Assembly: GCA_002633005.1 (NCBI GenBank)
Contig: NMRA01000410.1
Span: forward strand, 300,351 to 364,350
DNA: 64,000 nt
Direction: 5' to 3'
Origin: Phoronis australis
Taxonomy: Eukaryota > Phoronida > Phoronidae
The notes beneath the pieces were generated by a model. The model saw nothing but the letters and a program-made list of their open reading frames with translations. It had not been told where the DNA came from and ran no database searches. Position numbers and translations under genes: made by a program. Shown here piece by piece: positions 11,092-24,491 of the stretch (its first letter is position 1; each line of letters begins with the position of its first letter).

Positions 11092-14000
11092 CAAGCAGGT
11101 ACAGCAAACTGTTTGCTGTTCGCCATGGTTACTGTACCTTAGTTTACACTTAATTTAAAACACCCAATTTGACTCTTTTAGTACATTGTGTGGTCATAAT
11201 ATAGAAATATGAAACACAATATAACCAAGAATCCATATTAAATGCAAGATTTCCATGTACCGCTAAAAATAAGAAATAGACTTAGCACTGTACAATCTCA
11301 CTTGTGCCTGTGATCCAGTCTTTGTACTCGAAATCGGGCTGGAAATTACTTTTGACGTTTTCTGTAATTGTGTGATCTGTTTTTCTCTCCTTGATTATGT
11401 TATGGTTTATGGTGACTTGTGTCTAGTCCAATTTCACACCTTATGACCCCCTTGATTTGAGCTGCAGACTCGAGTGAGAGGTAGAGTTTTTGAGGAACAC
11501 CCTGAAATTTTGAGTTCAAACTCGAACTTATATCATTATTCCAGTACTAGACACTATTCCACATCAACCATAATGTATTCCAATGCAGAGCAATGAACTC
11601 TTGGTTATTTTGAATGCGCAGGAAGGTAGAATGGAAAAAGTCAAAATTAATTTTGATTCCGTGTACAAGGAGTATATCCCAGGCGCTGGTCAAGATACAA
11701 TGTGGCAGACAAGGGAAATGTAATTTTTTTCATTACGAATATGTTACAAGAAAAAATGTGTTATCGTGTTGAAGTTCCATATTCCATGCCACATCTTATC
11801 ATTAGAAATATTTTTAGAAATTTTGGGCATTCACAACAGTGTCAGCAGCCTTTGAAATAAGTCAACTATTTTTGCCTGAAATTGCTTCGTGGGAGTTGTA
11901 TTGCAAGTTCATTGTCCTTGTCTAGATTTAATATTGACTGAACCAAATCTCACGCTGTCCTGATTTCAGGGTGGTCAATGAAAGCTTGTGTGCTTGTAAC
12001 TAGTTGTAACCTAACATTCCCGCCCGTGTGCGCTTGTTACAGCATGCAGGCTAAAATGGTCGAATACGGTACTCCGTTTTGCTTGAAGCCACACAAAACT
12101 GGCGGAGCCAAGCTCTCCATACCATAGCATGTTTGCGTTGTGGATACCAGATTCAGAGAGTGAAGCAATCCGTTTCCTCCACTTGTTACCTACAGTGTTC
12201 ATGCCGTATTAGAAACAGCATTATAATTCACTAAAAGGCTTCCGTGTCGAATTGGAGGTTATCATTGGTGGTCCTGGATTTGGATTGTGGGAAATGTCAT
12301 ATTGACAGTCCGTCTGCTTTGTTTACGTGGTCTCGAGTTTGAAGACTGGTTTCATCGAGTACAAACTGTTTGCCAATACTATTTACACAATCATGTGATT
12401 TTCATGTAGCCGGGTAAAAATTTGTCAACCTGGAATTAAGGAATTTGCAAAAACTGCCGTGGTTCTAGTATTCAGACGCTTGCTGCATGACTGCAAATAC
12501 TCAAAAATTTTCTGCATGTTTAGTGTCCTCTGCACCGTACAAACCATTTTAATAATGAAGACATTTTTTCTGGAAGTTATTTTATTGACAAAAAAATTTT
12601 AAAAATGATGTAATTACACTTGTCTGACATGCTGTGTCCTAAACTAGAGAAGGTTGTACTGTTATTTGTCAGCCAACAAATGCATTGTACATCTTTTTGT
12701 ATAAAGCGATGTTTTCTAACTTTCAATTCTTTTCTTGGAAATTCTGAAAATGCAATGTTTGTACCAAAAGTTGTGACATCTTGGAGATGAGTTCAACTAT
12801 TTCACAAATCTTTGTTGGTCATTTTCAAGCCTTTTGTTTTTTGACGCTTTTAGCAAACTTAGATGTTAATATTTCTTTAGCCCATGTGTCGATTTGTGTA
12901 ACAAAGCAGGTGTTTCATCATGGTCTATTGTAGAGGGAAATGTATCTCAAACATTTTTGATTTGCCGTCGAATAATTTATATACCAGCTGTCAAAAATGA
13001 GATGTTTTTAAAAATAGATCTTGGGTATGATTATCCCAGTAATTTTAAATGTGAATAAAAAATCTGAGTCATGTTCACCTCCATATAGGCCATACAGTGT
13101 CTTTGGAAAGCTTTGTCATCAGTCTTTGATATTTTAAGACTCAGATTCAGGGTTTCCACCAATTGACAAGTCAGTAAACGTAGTTTGAAAGTGTACACTA
13201 AACAGTAAAGAAGTTGTTTGATAGAATGTTTGTAGATTTCATGAAAGATGGTATTACTTAAAGCAACATTAAACTCGTTCTTTCTGTGCAAAATCATGTT
13301 TTGATTAATATAAAATTGGTCTTGTCTTGCTCTCTACTCAGTTTATAAGTGATCTGTGGATTTGGGCAAAATTGATTTTATTAATTTTTAGACCAAACTC
13401 ATAAAGTTTTCAGTCACATGGTGACCTGAAATTTCATATCATTGGTCTGAAGAAATAATGAAGTTTTTTTTCAAGTCTGGAAATCATACCTGTTTTGAGA
13501 AAATTGAAACTAAATTCAAAATGGCAAGTGGACTGTATCGAAACTTATTTTTGCCGCGGTAAAATGATGAAACCCATAGTGTGTGTTGTATGAGACACGA
13601 TGTCACTGATTTGTTGCAATAGAGTTTTGTTTATGTGGTGTTAGATTTAATGCAAGGAAAATGCAATGTAGTATGATATCGGTGCACTTTTAAAGTGGCA
13701 TTTGTAGGCTAATTACTTATCTTTGTCAGTTTGTCACCAAATGAATTTAAATGCAATGTACTTGGCGGATGTGAATGAAGAGATGTTCGTAAAGCACTAA
13801 ATGATCTTAATCGAGGTTTGTAGTCCAGTGCGGCCAGTTTCTCATAATTGGGCTGGGGAATATCACTACATGATGCTTGTTATGTTCTTGTGAGGTGCAT
13901 CAATGATATTTTCTTAGACTTTTACAAATTATCTGATCGGTTAATGTGTAGATTATATTTAATAGCAGTTCTCTGCAATAACTTGGGGTAGGTTGCAGTG

Positions 14001-14165
14001 TGCGCCTGCCACTATTAGGAATGATTACGGATAGTTTATGCAAATTGATGTTAGACCTTTTGCTTAGCAAACAATTATAGATTAATAAACAATTGACTCT
14101 TTGCTTATCATGTGCATTGCCGAAATGAGGAAATCCACAGTTTAGTTAGAGTTTAAGTTAGTGCA

Positions 14166-14291
14166 TGCAAGAGGACAACTTGGACAATACAAAACACTAT
14201 TAATTTGCTCCTGTTGGCCTATGAGGCAAGAGGACAGCTTGGACAATACATAACACTTGTCTATTATTTTGCTCTTGTTGGCCTATGAGGC
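14166..14291 (+). repeat. ~62-bp tandem duplication
   Basis: Two adjacent units share GCAAGAGGACA, then CTTGGACAATACA, then TTGGCCTATGAGGC, differing by a few substitutions and a short insertion. No coding potential. Confidence 0.7.
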
Positions 14292-15089
14292 TTTTTAGTA
14301 ATCTTGAAGGGAAATGTTGTTTGACAGCTCACTGGATATACTAAACTAAGGAATTGTTTTGCACCAACCAAATGTCTTTATTTATTTCCTGGAAATGTTT
14401 TGCACGTGACACATGTTTGTTAGATTATGATGTTCATTTGTTTTATTCATGTCTCCTCTATCGCAGAATAATGTGGATATTGAATGATGCTAGACAATGT
14501 GCTTTGTATGGACTGTTTTTATGTGTTTCTGCTTACAATGTGGACTAAATTAAAAAAATTAAACAAAATGGAATGCAGTATTTGAACATGGTCATTGGAC
14601 ATTCATATCTTATTTCATATATTAAAGTGAGCATATGGACTCGTCCCTTTTTGCACAGTTTGGACTGTTTCTCTATTCTGTGTTGTGTCATTTCATCACG
14701 ATCCATGAGTTCACTTGGGGGACATCTCCATCCAGCATTTCAGTTGACTGCAGAACCAAGGTGGTGGCCCTTTGTTGGGCCATTGACATCATTTCCTATT
14801 GTTTTATGGATAGAATATACTCTGCAGGGGAGAGGTAATTAACAAAGAACAATGTCTCTACAAGGTAACCAGGGATCCGCATTCTCATGCGCCCACATAT
14901 ATATGTGAGCGCCTCTGTATCTTTTGAGTTCCTTATCGTGAAATTTCGAGTCTGTTTGTCACTATACACTCGTTTACAGGCCAAACCAATCTAACGATGA
15001 TTATGAAAATTGACTCATGCACATGTACACATGCGCACGCTACATATATAGATATAGATGGCTTGCGATGGTTTTCTGACAGCTCCAAC

Positions 15090-16000
15090 TACAGTGGTGC
15101 CATCTAGTGGCAGTTTTGTTTTTGTATCCATGGCTGTATCTCTTAAACCCTCTGCAGGATCTTTGTTAAATTTTGCAAGTGTTTATATGAAGGTGACCAC
15201 GGCTTCCGGACGCATCTAATTACTGGTGTGGCCCTAGTAGCAATTTTACTTCTTTTTTCTATTTTCGTCTTTCTTTGTAATTCCTGGACAGATTTTTTTA
15301 AATTTGGCAAATTTCTGCCAAAGAATTGATGGCGTCTTGTTTTGAGTTGGATTTGATGTTAGTAGACGCCTCCTAGTGCCATTTTAAATTTATTTTTAGT
15401 CTGTTTTTGGCGTCCACTTCTATCGACCAAACCACTTCTAGGACGATTAAGAAAACTGGCACATATATTCTTACTGGGTAAAGGATGGCTGATGATGATT
15501 TTTGGACGATGCCCAATACTGTGGTACCTCCTTGTGGCAGTTTTTTTTTGTCTGTGGCTGTTTAGGTTAATATATACATGTTCGTATGAAGGTGACAATG
15601 AATGACATTTGGATGGGTCCATCTACCGCTGTGCCCCCTAGTAGCAATTTTATTTTTACCATTTTCCTCCATCTTTAGAGTTCCTTGATGGATTTATTAA
15701 TGAGGCGATAACATTTTTTCGGTTTCAGATGAATTGGCTGTTTTTTTGTTTTGTTTTGCTCTGTTGTAGGCGTGTATAAATCAGCGAAACCACTCTTAGA
15801 ATCATTATGAAAATTGGTTAACGCGGTAAGAGTAAGGTTGACAGGTTTGGCTACTCTGGTGCCCCCTAGTGGCAGTTTGCTTTCTTCGCATCCGCAGCTG
15901 TTTCTTCCTGCAGGATCTTTGCGAAATTTGGCAAATGTAATTCTATGAACATGACGACAGAGGACGACTTTTGGACGTGTCTGACGACCACTGTGCACCC
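15090..16000 (+). repeat. Diverged repeat series with CCTAGTGGCAGTTT core
   Basis: A set of related blocks recurs about every 250-400 bp (near 15,090, 15,210, 15,360, 15,500, 15,630 and 15,850): a CTAGTGGCA(G/A)TTTT phrase, a later GGATCTTTG phrase, an AAATTTGGCAA phrase, and a GAAGGTGAC or similar phrase leading to TTTGGACG. A further single copy lies at 39,590-39,720. Interpreted as an old dispersed non-autonomous element that became locally tandem. Confidence 0.6.
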
Positions 16001-18112
16001 TTCACTTGCTATGCACAGTCTGGAGACTATTTTAAATTTAGTAGCATTGCTCCTTTTATTGGAAATGTTTAAAATTGTAATCATCCCTTGTATCTGCAAA
16101 ATATGCGATACACACAGTGGGCTCATATCAATGCTCTGCGTGGCTCTAGTTACTAAATGTAGCATGAAAAATGGTTACTTTCCCTACAATCCGATACAAA
16201 TTACCATCTCAGTAAGTAACAGTTTGAACATGGCAAATTGTAGACGGCTGACAGAAGAGGAAATACGCGAGTCAGAGTCGAGGATTTTGCAACATTTTTA
16301 TTCATGCAACAAAGTGTGGTGCACATCAATAACATCTATGAAGAGATGCAATTAAAAGGTGACGTCACAAAGCAGTAGTCTGCAAATGCAAGACAAGCAA
16401 CTATGACCAACTACTGCATGCAATGTATGGCAATATTCACACACTTGCATGATCTCACTTTTCTTGCAAGAAATTTGGACTAGAGAACGAAGCTCAGGGT
16501 GAACCCTGGCTTCCTCATTTGTCGAAAGTCTGGTTCCCTTCATTCGAGGTAAGCAGTCTTTCTCTACAATAAGAAAATCAAGTTTTGATTGGCAAACTGT
16601 AAACAGTAGTTTATTATTTGCACTAAGTGGTACTTAAACCCGCTGATTATGCAGACCTTTGAAGTTATTTCAAATTTGCTTAAAATTTTTTGTGTGTTGA
16701 AGATGGTAACTGAGCGAATATTTAGATTTAATCAACCTAGCAGAAATAAATAATTGTTCATTAAAACAGCAATAACCGTTATAACAGAACATTACAGAAG
16801 ACTGGATTCTTGCAAAATGAATGACTAGAAATTGGAAACAAAATATTTTTCACACTTTCAATTGCCTCGTCCTCGTGTCAAATTTTTGAATGTAGCAATG
16901 GATCCGATGTACTTTGACAGCTACTTATTAAAGCAAGTGAACTGGCAACACAGAGCTTTCAACAATTAAAAAGCCTCTAATTAAAAAATCTGATTTCACA
17001 TTTACTAAGACGATCAAAATAAATAATCATGTCCACAACATAGGAATGCTAATATAATATTGCAATAAAACTAACAAAAATGACAAAATAATAGGTCCCT
17101 AAATTGCATGTTCCAGATCAAAATTGCTCGTAACTAGAGTGAAAAGGTGACTAAATGGGACAGTTTCGCTAATACAGTACACATTTTGACACTGTGAGTG
17201 TCTTCACAACATGCAAATTGCAACTTGCTCGTATTTCGTTGCCATTCCAGAAAGGAGCAGTTGTAATAAACCGCCGGTTCTGTCGAGCATTCCAGCAACC
17301 CATTGTCTCTTATTGTCATACAGGTACTTGTGCCAACTAATCACCAGATTTCAAAGAGTGACTTAAAACCAAATGGAACAATTTTCAACTTTGGTTTACA
17401 CTTCTGGATTTTCACTGTTCAAAAACTTGAACACGGACTACAGAACAATAATTTTGAAGAAAATACAGGGTAGGTAAGATCTCAGCAAGATTAATGCTGG
17501 TATGACAAATAGTATATTGAAGTTATCAGCTGTACACTGGTATGCATATAAAGTGAGATTGCGTACAACATTTCAGAACCCCGGCAACATACAGACCCGC
17601 AGGAAGGTAATTTTTTGGGAATACTAACGAAACAAAAATTCTAACTACATCTCAAATCTCATTGTTAAAGTCAATAAAGAATATCATTTTTGGTCTTCGT
17701 ACAGTTTTGCTTCATGTTGTTAACCAGGGGCCCATTCAAAGAAACTGCCATAAGTTAATTGTAGGTGGTCTTCAATCAATTTCTCTGCACCCAAAACTTT
17801 CTTTCCATTCCAACAAAGTATCTTAACTAAGATCCTATTAAGCTCTTTCTATATCTATAAGACAACTCTAGTCTTGTCTAAAGTCGGTCTCAATTTTTTT
17901 CAAAATAGCCACCACTTAAAGCTGCATTTTGCAATATAACTATAAGTTTCAGATTTGGCTAAGCTATGTCAGTTTTCTTAGAATGGGTCCTGCACATTCT
18001 GTGATGTATTAAAACCTAAACAATAGAGATTTCCACAATATCCGTTGAACAGGAAAGGTCCTTCTTTATATTTTTACACAGTGTAAATAGATCTGCTAAA
18101 TGTATCCTTCCA

Positions 18113-21100
18113 TCAGGATGTCGTTGCTCTCCACATTTTCGGGTCCAGATCCTGTAAACTTCTCATTCTATTCCCGAAATATCCCAGCCACAGGAATCCC
18201 AGCACTGTGCATACCACCACTTCAATGTAGTAACCATCCCACTGGGTCACACAGCGACCACCATCTTTTGCACAGGCCTGAAAGAAGTGAGAACAACCTC
18301 CTGCAATTTGGCTAGTAAGAATGTTGCTACTATTTGGCACTATTTTGATGGAAGCATCACATCTGCGTGTATTGACCGGTTCACAAAATTGAAGATACGT
18401 TACACAGCACCTTTTAGTTTAGACCAATTATGGGCATATTTAGACCGATGTACCTATATGCGAGGCTACACCTATGTCTACTGCCCCTCTTCTATAATAA
18501 TATCATGCTAATTGCACTTCCTATCAATATGAAGTCCATATCAAAATGATTATTTTTTCTGTACGATGCAGCTAAGACCACCCAGCCCCAGCCATAACAA
18601 TAATGCAATTCCTGGGCAAATAAAAAAAAAATTCTAATCTGAGTAAGGAACATGTCGACACCAAGATTCATAATGACAAGTGGTCTAAATCCAATTATTT
18701 CCTAAACAGAAGGCCAATACTAGACAATACAGTTTCTGAAAACAACACCATCCTCCCATTGATATTGAGTCACACCGATGTCTGAGCTCACCGCTTTGCC
18801 CGACTCTGAATAACACGTGCCAGAGGCACCTTCACACGTCGTCCATGTGAGTCCATCCACGAACCACAGCGCCATGGTAGCGGGCCAGTTACCACCTGCG
18901 ACAAGAAAGGCATATTACGACAAAGCATATGGATGACACATCTCACTTTATCACATCTCATTTTCCAAGAAAAACTAGAAATGTTAGTGATGGGTCGGAC
19001 TTTTAAAGCAACACAATCGGCAACAATGAAGCATGACTAATATTGTACACAATCACACAAAACTGCCGCTGTCAACGAACACTCCAACAGTTATTTAAAG
19101 CTTTTTCATCAAACATATTTAGAACATGTTTTTCTTTTGCTTTTTTAAACAAAATCTGCGATGACAGAGACCCTCAACTACACCAGTTGTTGAACCACAA
19201 GACCTTCAGGTACCACCTAACTCCCAAACCTAATTTGCCCAACATAATTTTAGACATAACATCCACCAACACAGAGTCCTGAAAATCCACCCAACTATTC
19301 AGCCGAGCATTGCTTGGCATTTCTGAAAAGTTTCAGGGACAGTCACAACTGAAAAAGACTGAACAGCCCCTCAAGTCGCCAATGAATAACAACATATGCA
19401 TTTACTGAAATAATAAATGTTTCGATTCCACAATAAATAATGTATGCTGCTCTTCTATGTAGGCCAGCTTCTTTGATAATCACTTTGTTAAATCTCTCCG
19501 AGATAGCAAGTAGAAGCATTTTGTAAATAAATCCGTTGTTGTTTTTATCAACACTTTATTAAACAAAATTATAGTCTGGATCGAGACAAACGCATTCACT
19601 TTTTTCCTTCAATACACATGTGCTCGTCTCCTTTCCAGCTTACCTTTGGTCATCCAAAACTTAACTAGAGATAGTTGATGCTGTGAAATCAACCATAGAC
19701 AAGAACATAAGATGGGAAGACAGTGACAACTCACCTAGATTGGTAACTGTATTCATAAGTGTCATGTAAGTGCCTCCTATTGCAGGATCACTGATTTTAG
19801 CCACGAAGGCCATGTTCGACACAAAGCAACTGTATAGCGTCACCTGCAATATACAGAGATGTTGATTCACTACCTCACCAGAACAGATTGAAGGACATGA
19901 AATACACATTGTTGGTGAAAATTTAAAACTTTGTTGTCGATTCAAACGTCCATTGTGTGCAAGTTCAAATGACATTAGGTCAAAATTTGTAATTAAAAAG
20001 TCACCAATTGAACTGTGTTTTAGAACACACGTGCTGAATATGCTAGTACGTGTAGTTCAAAGGTGTGGCGGAATGTACTTCAGATTTTAAAGAGTTGATT
20101 CATGCAAGGGAACAGGCCACCACTATTTTGTTTGTCTACAATTTGGAGTGGTTGCTAGGGGTGTGATGTAATCACTTTCCTTCCCTATGGCTTAAGTTGC
20201 CCCTTTCTTAATTTTTCAAGGACTTTCAAAGTTGTTGCGAATGTCCACAGTTTTGCAGTGTTGTCTGTTGGCTGCTATGACACAGAACTTGATCGTGGCA
20301 AAGCACTATTTTCGTGCCACATACTTTTTTATGAAAAAATCAAGAAAAACATTTCGTTCGTCTGCCATAACGTGTCCTTCACTGGTGCATAAGTGACCTG
20401 GTGGAACTTTGATTTGAATGTAGGGTAATGGCAACTGACCTGGTGTATGCAATAACACAATACTATGATGATGTAGAAGTGATAGGGGAACTGGTGTTCC
20501 CCAGTCTTTGCGTGTCCAGCCCACCACACCAGGGTGGCAAAGACCAGCCCCATCACCAGCCTGAAACACGACATCACAACATGATACACAATGCACACAC
20601 AAATGATTCAAATTAACGTTTGCGTCTTCCTTATTTTAAAAACTACAATTAAATATTTAAGGTAGTGTAGGACTTCATTTACAAGTGTATATGTAATTAG
20701 CCAAAAGTCTACTAAACTCTAGATTTTAATTTCGGTTGGTAAAAGTACGCATTTTGTGAAGGTAGAAAGCCTGCAGAATTTGATTTTTGGTTTCATACCA
20801 AACTGTAATGAATTGGGTCACATGACTGTGTCTTTTTAGTAGAATTTAGTAAGACAATGGTATAGATAAGATTTCATTTGATATAAATGCTAGAGATGAA
20901 GTCTCAAAAACGCTGTTGCAGTTTTATAAATTATCACTTCATCTGCAACTTAAGAGCAATCTAACCGAAGCCTTTAGTGGCTACTATATGGTGCTGGTAA
21001 AACTACAAATCTACCTCACAGGAATTGCTTTGAGTGTAACATTGAAAGACTTAGCCCAGAAGAGTAAACAGCTGATGTTATTATGCAAAGAAGACTGCAA

Positions 21101-21664
21101 ACCTACCTTCCACAAAATATTCTGAAGCCGATATCGAGAGGCCGAGCCCAGGTAGCTTAATCATTGATAATTGCCGCCAACAAGAATACAAACCTACCTC
21201 ACAGGAAATGCTTTGATTGTAACGTCGAGTGGCTTAGGCCCGGCAGTTTTATGGCTGAGGTACAAAGTTAGAACCACCTGCAGTGGTACCAGTGGAACAG
21301 CCAGCATGGCTAAATGTTCCTTGGGAACTCCTTGACCAATCAGCTTCAAGCCCGTCACGGCATCGGTGGCTGCGAACCCAATCTAGAGGCAGAGATTCAC
21401 TGAATCTGAATACAGAGGCCATAGCACAAAATCTAGATTGTGTGACGGTCATTTAAAACTTTATTACTGCTCAAAACCAGGTTCAATAGGTTGTCTAGCC
21501 CAGTGTTACTTTAGATGCAATCTGTCGTGTTTTGGTGCGTTTTGGTATGGGTTTTGGTGTGTGTTTTGGCGTGTGTTTTGGCGTGTGTTTTGGCGTGTGT
21601 TTTGGCGTGTGTTTTGGCGTGTGTTTTGGCGTGTGTTTTGGCGTGTGTTTTGGCGTGTGTTTTG

Positions 21665-21726
<62 letters not shown>

Positions 21727-24421
21727 NNNNNNNNNNNNNNNNNNNNNNNNNNNNNNNNNNNNNNNNNNNNNNNNNNNNNNNNNNNNTGTGTCCCAAGAAC
21801 CCCCAGATCTTGGGACACGTCCTGTGATACTGGCATTTAAAAGCCTTTTACCCGCCAGTTCTACTCACTTAAATTCTGATCTATGTGAAGTGTACGCGTG
21901 TTCTTAGTATCCACTGTCTGTGTTGTGTGCTTGTGGGGTTTTCATAAATTTACAGTCGTTGTACATGGAACTAGAATAAAGCATAACTGTAGAATGACCT
22001 GCAGGCAACACCGCGCCACAACACACAGGTTGATCATGTTACGTATGCACTGAACACAGTCTCAAAGAATTACAGAGAACTGTCAGGTCTTCCAAAGTCC
22101 AGACATCATGTCTAATCTAACACAGACATGAGCTGAAAACTGCTTCTGATGAAAAGTCCCCCAACTTAAGTTATTTTTGACAGACAGAGGTTTGCAACAT
22201 CCCTTTTTAGAACCCCGTTTAGCCCCTAACTCATACCTTAATGGTAAGCAGTATGGCCACATACTTGAGGACGGCGGGTAGTCGTATAATATGATACAGC
22301 TGTTTGTATGTGTCGACTATACCCAGCTCATCACTGTCATCATCCATTCGCTCGTGTTTCAGCCACCACACCAGGCTTGTCGTGATGAGGAACACGAAGC
22401 CCCAAAAGCGGAGGAACCCTACAAAGTAAAGAGTGTAAACATAAGACCTGGACAGAGTTCAGTAGCAGTCTCGCGGCTAGAAAAATCTAGCCAAAATCAC
22501 GCGTTCTCAATTGAAATACACGGCAATATGTCGCGTAATTTCGTGAAGTCTTGCTTTTCTAGCGAGGTCCTAGTGTTTCTGCACTCTACTCTGTGATGTT
22601 AGTTGAATTTGACCCAAGGTTTGTCAAGCTTAATGATATATCACCTCATTTGATGTTTTTTCCCAGTTGAAATTTCCACACTTCCTTACTGACTATTGCT
22701 CAGTTAGCTTGATAAAGACTTTTGATGCGTAAGCGTCATCTAGCTTGTCAGAGAATCTTAAATAAGCTTGTTGGGACAGTCTCCTTTTCAACGGAGAACT
22801 CCTAGCTTGATTTGCCACTTGGTAACCGTTGCTGTGCAAGCTTGAGTTAACAAACACCAACACTACGTGCTGGTTGTAAGTGTACAACATTCAACTAAAA
22901 CGTGAATATTCTATATTAATTTGCGATTATCGATACTTATGGGAGCAGCATGAAGCAAAACATATAAACACAGGCCGTAATTAAACGTCATAGTGAGAAA
23001 CAAGATTTTTCCCATGATTATTTTTGGCACGTGTTGTATAATGAAGCTGCAATACCAGTTTTTACAATACCATCATCCATCCCTAATCCCGTGTACGGTT
23101 CAGATGAACTTACAAGACAGGTCGACCAAGCCATATGGTTGGGGTTCAGTCCTGAGGTAGTTGCAAAATGCAGGAGACTGAAGTGCAAGAAAACAGACAT
23201 TGGCCACAAAATACCCAACTGTCTGTCCAACACTATTGCATGTGGACGCCCAGCCAACGTTTCTCCTAAAATAAATGGAGAATTAGTGTGAAATGCCACA
23301 GTAAGAAACCATCATTTGTGTACAGAAACACCATCTCAAAATGTAGCAGTGCAGATGAATGAAGGCTTTGAGACAAGCCTAGAACAGCCATGACCTAACA
23401 ACAAAAATCTTGAAACAACATTTTTCTTGGAACCACAATGCCATAGAATACTAAAGAGTGAAACACATCCATCTACATAGTACCACCTGCTTGGTATTTT
23501 GCTCTTAAAGATAACATTTCCTTGCACTGTAGATTCTGAACTAGTCTCACCAACTAAAAATAATAGAAAAATAACATTTTGAAAATTACAGCACCGTATA
23601 TATTTTTGTTTCCTTACACTGTCTTTAGTGTCATAGAATAAGACTGTGAAGTTTTCTAGAATTCAACCATGGCAACAATTTTGTTGGTGCACCACCAGAA
23701 ATTCAAAATTCAAATGAAGAAGTTCTGTATCTATGATGTTACCAGATTTTTAGGAGCCAACAAATTTCCCACACTGCATTTGAAAATGACATTCGGGCTG
23801 TAGATGAAATCTCTTAAATTACCTGGACAGCATTGTCAAGGCCCAGCCATCAACAGCGACATCTTGTGTTGCTGCCAGAAATGTCAGGCAGGCAAAGAAG
23901 AAAGTCAGAGTGTAAACATCAGCATGCCCATTGCCAGCCTCTCCTAGCAAAGACTTGACAATTGTCGACAAGTATAACATAAACAATCCCAAAGCGTACT
24001 GAGTTGGTATAAGCCATGATTTCCGTCGTCCGAATGACTTAACGTATGCAGCGTCAACGATCGGAGCCCATAGCAGTTTCATGCTAAATGGCCAGATAAC
24101 AAAACTAAACACAGCCTGTTCCTTGTAGCTGATATTTCGCTCCTGTAACATTAAAGGAATGCTACCAGCCAGTCCGAGGGGAATACCTTGAAGAACGTAA
24201 AGGAACATTAACACCGCTATGTTGACTCGGTCTCCGTCTAAGTTGGGTCTCTCATAGCTGCTACCCCTTCCGTCGTTCTCCGACTGCGAGGATGCGCTGT
24301 CGTAATGTATGTGCATGGGTGGGAATGTATGGTCGCTCTCTATGTCATCAAGTTCTACGAAATGTCTTGGTTCTTTGTCTTCATTATGCACCTGACTTCT
24401 GGTTATGCGCTTTGTTGCCAT
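18113..24421 (-). CDS. SLC33A1: Acetyl-coenzyme A transporter 1, one exon missing
   Basis: SLC33A1 moves cytosolic acetyl-CoA into the ER/Golgi lumen and is a multipass membrane protein of the Acatn/MFS type. Coding pieces in 5'-3' order: 24421-23823, 22418-22237, 21382-21198, 20560-20440, 19843-19735, 18895-18792, 18277-18113 (TGA). Diagnostic stretches: FLYVLQGIPLGLAGSIPLML, FGRRKSWLIPTQYALGLFML and QDVAVDGWALTMLSR in the first; IGFAATDAVTGLKL and GVPKEHLAMLAVPLVPLQ; SDPAIGGTYMTLMNTVTNLG; NWPATMALW; DGGRCVTQWDGYYIE near the C-terminus. All junctions are in phase except between the first two pieces (phase 2 meets phase 1): an exon of 3n+2 nt, some 50 residues in human, is not found. The chosen ATG is at 24,421; a splice acceptor 18 nt upstream suggests a separate 5' UTR exon, so the upstream in-frame ATG is not used. 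About 488 codons are recovered. Confidence 0.93.
21005..21072 (-). pseudogene. Partial tandem copy of SLC33A1 exon 4 3' end
   Basis: Downstream of the exon ending at 21,198 the sequence repeats the last ~50-65 nt of that exon plus its donor. It reads FNVTLKAIPVR where the true exon reads LDVTIKAFPVR, and GTAGATTTG follows where the true donor is GTAGGTTTG. It lacks the rest of the exon and a good acceptor, so it is read as a degenerate partial exon duplication. Confidence 0.6.
21541..21786 (+). repeat. 12-bp minisatellite, (GT)n run and assembly gap
   Basis: Nine exact copies of GTGTGTTTTGGC (21,559-21,666) run into about 60 bp of (GT)n and then 60 N (21,727-21,786). The true array length is unknown. 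It lies in the SLC33A1 intron between exons 22,237 and 21,382. Open frames through it (CVCV, THTH, WRVF repeats) are artefacts. Confidence 0.95.
23031..23291 (+). CDS. Unassigned ORF with UBA-like motif
   Basis: An 86-codon open frame on the strand opposite SLC33A1, inside the intron where that gene's missing exon would be expected. It reads TRQVDQAIWLGFSPEVVAKC, resembling the first helices and MGF-type loop of a UBA (ubiquitin-associated) domain such as those of IAP proteins. It then has a Lys/Cys-rich part (RRLKCKKTD) and ends ANVSPKINGELV. There is no second family motif and no promoter or splice evidence. It could be a retroposed gene fragment, a transposon piece or chance. Confidence 0.22.
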   Translation: MLYNEAAIPVFTIPSSIPNPVYGSDELTRQVDQAIWLGFSPEVVAKCRRLKCKKTDIGHKIPNCLSNTIACGRPANVSPKINGELV

Positions 24422-24491
24422 TCCCACGCTATCTCGGAACTGAAACAGGAATTTTGCAATGGACAACAATGTAAATCATTTACAACTGGCT

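Larger units (their letters stand above)
11092..18112. other. Convergent intergenic region and 3' UTRs
   Basis: Between the stop codons of SZRD1 (+) and SLC33A1 (-) there is no recognisable exon. The left part probably includes the SZRD1 3' UTR; a plus-strand AATAAA lies at 13,054-13,059 and another at 14,094-14,099. On the minus strand an AATAAA complement lies near 16,608, which could end SLC33A1. Which signals are used cannot be told. Repeats inside are listed separately. Confidence 0.55.

Noticed and set aside
21438-21907. Overlapping ORFs with CVCV, THTH or WRVF repeats through the N gap
   Set aside because: They are translations of a 12-bp minisatellite, a (GT)n run and Ns.
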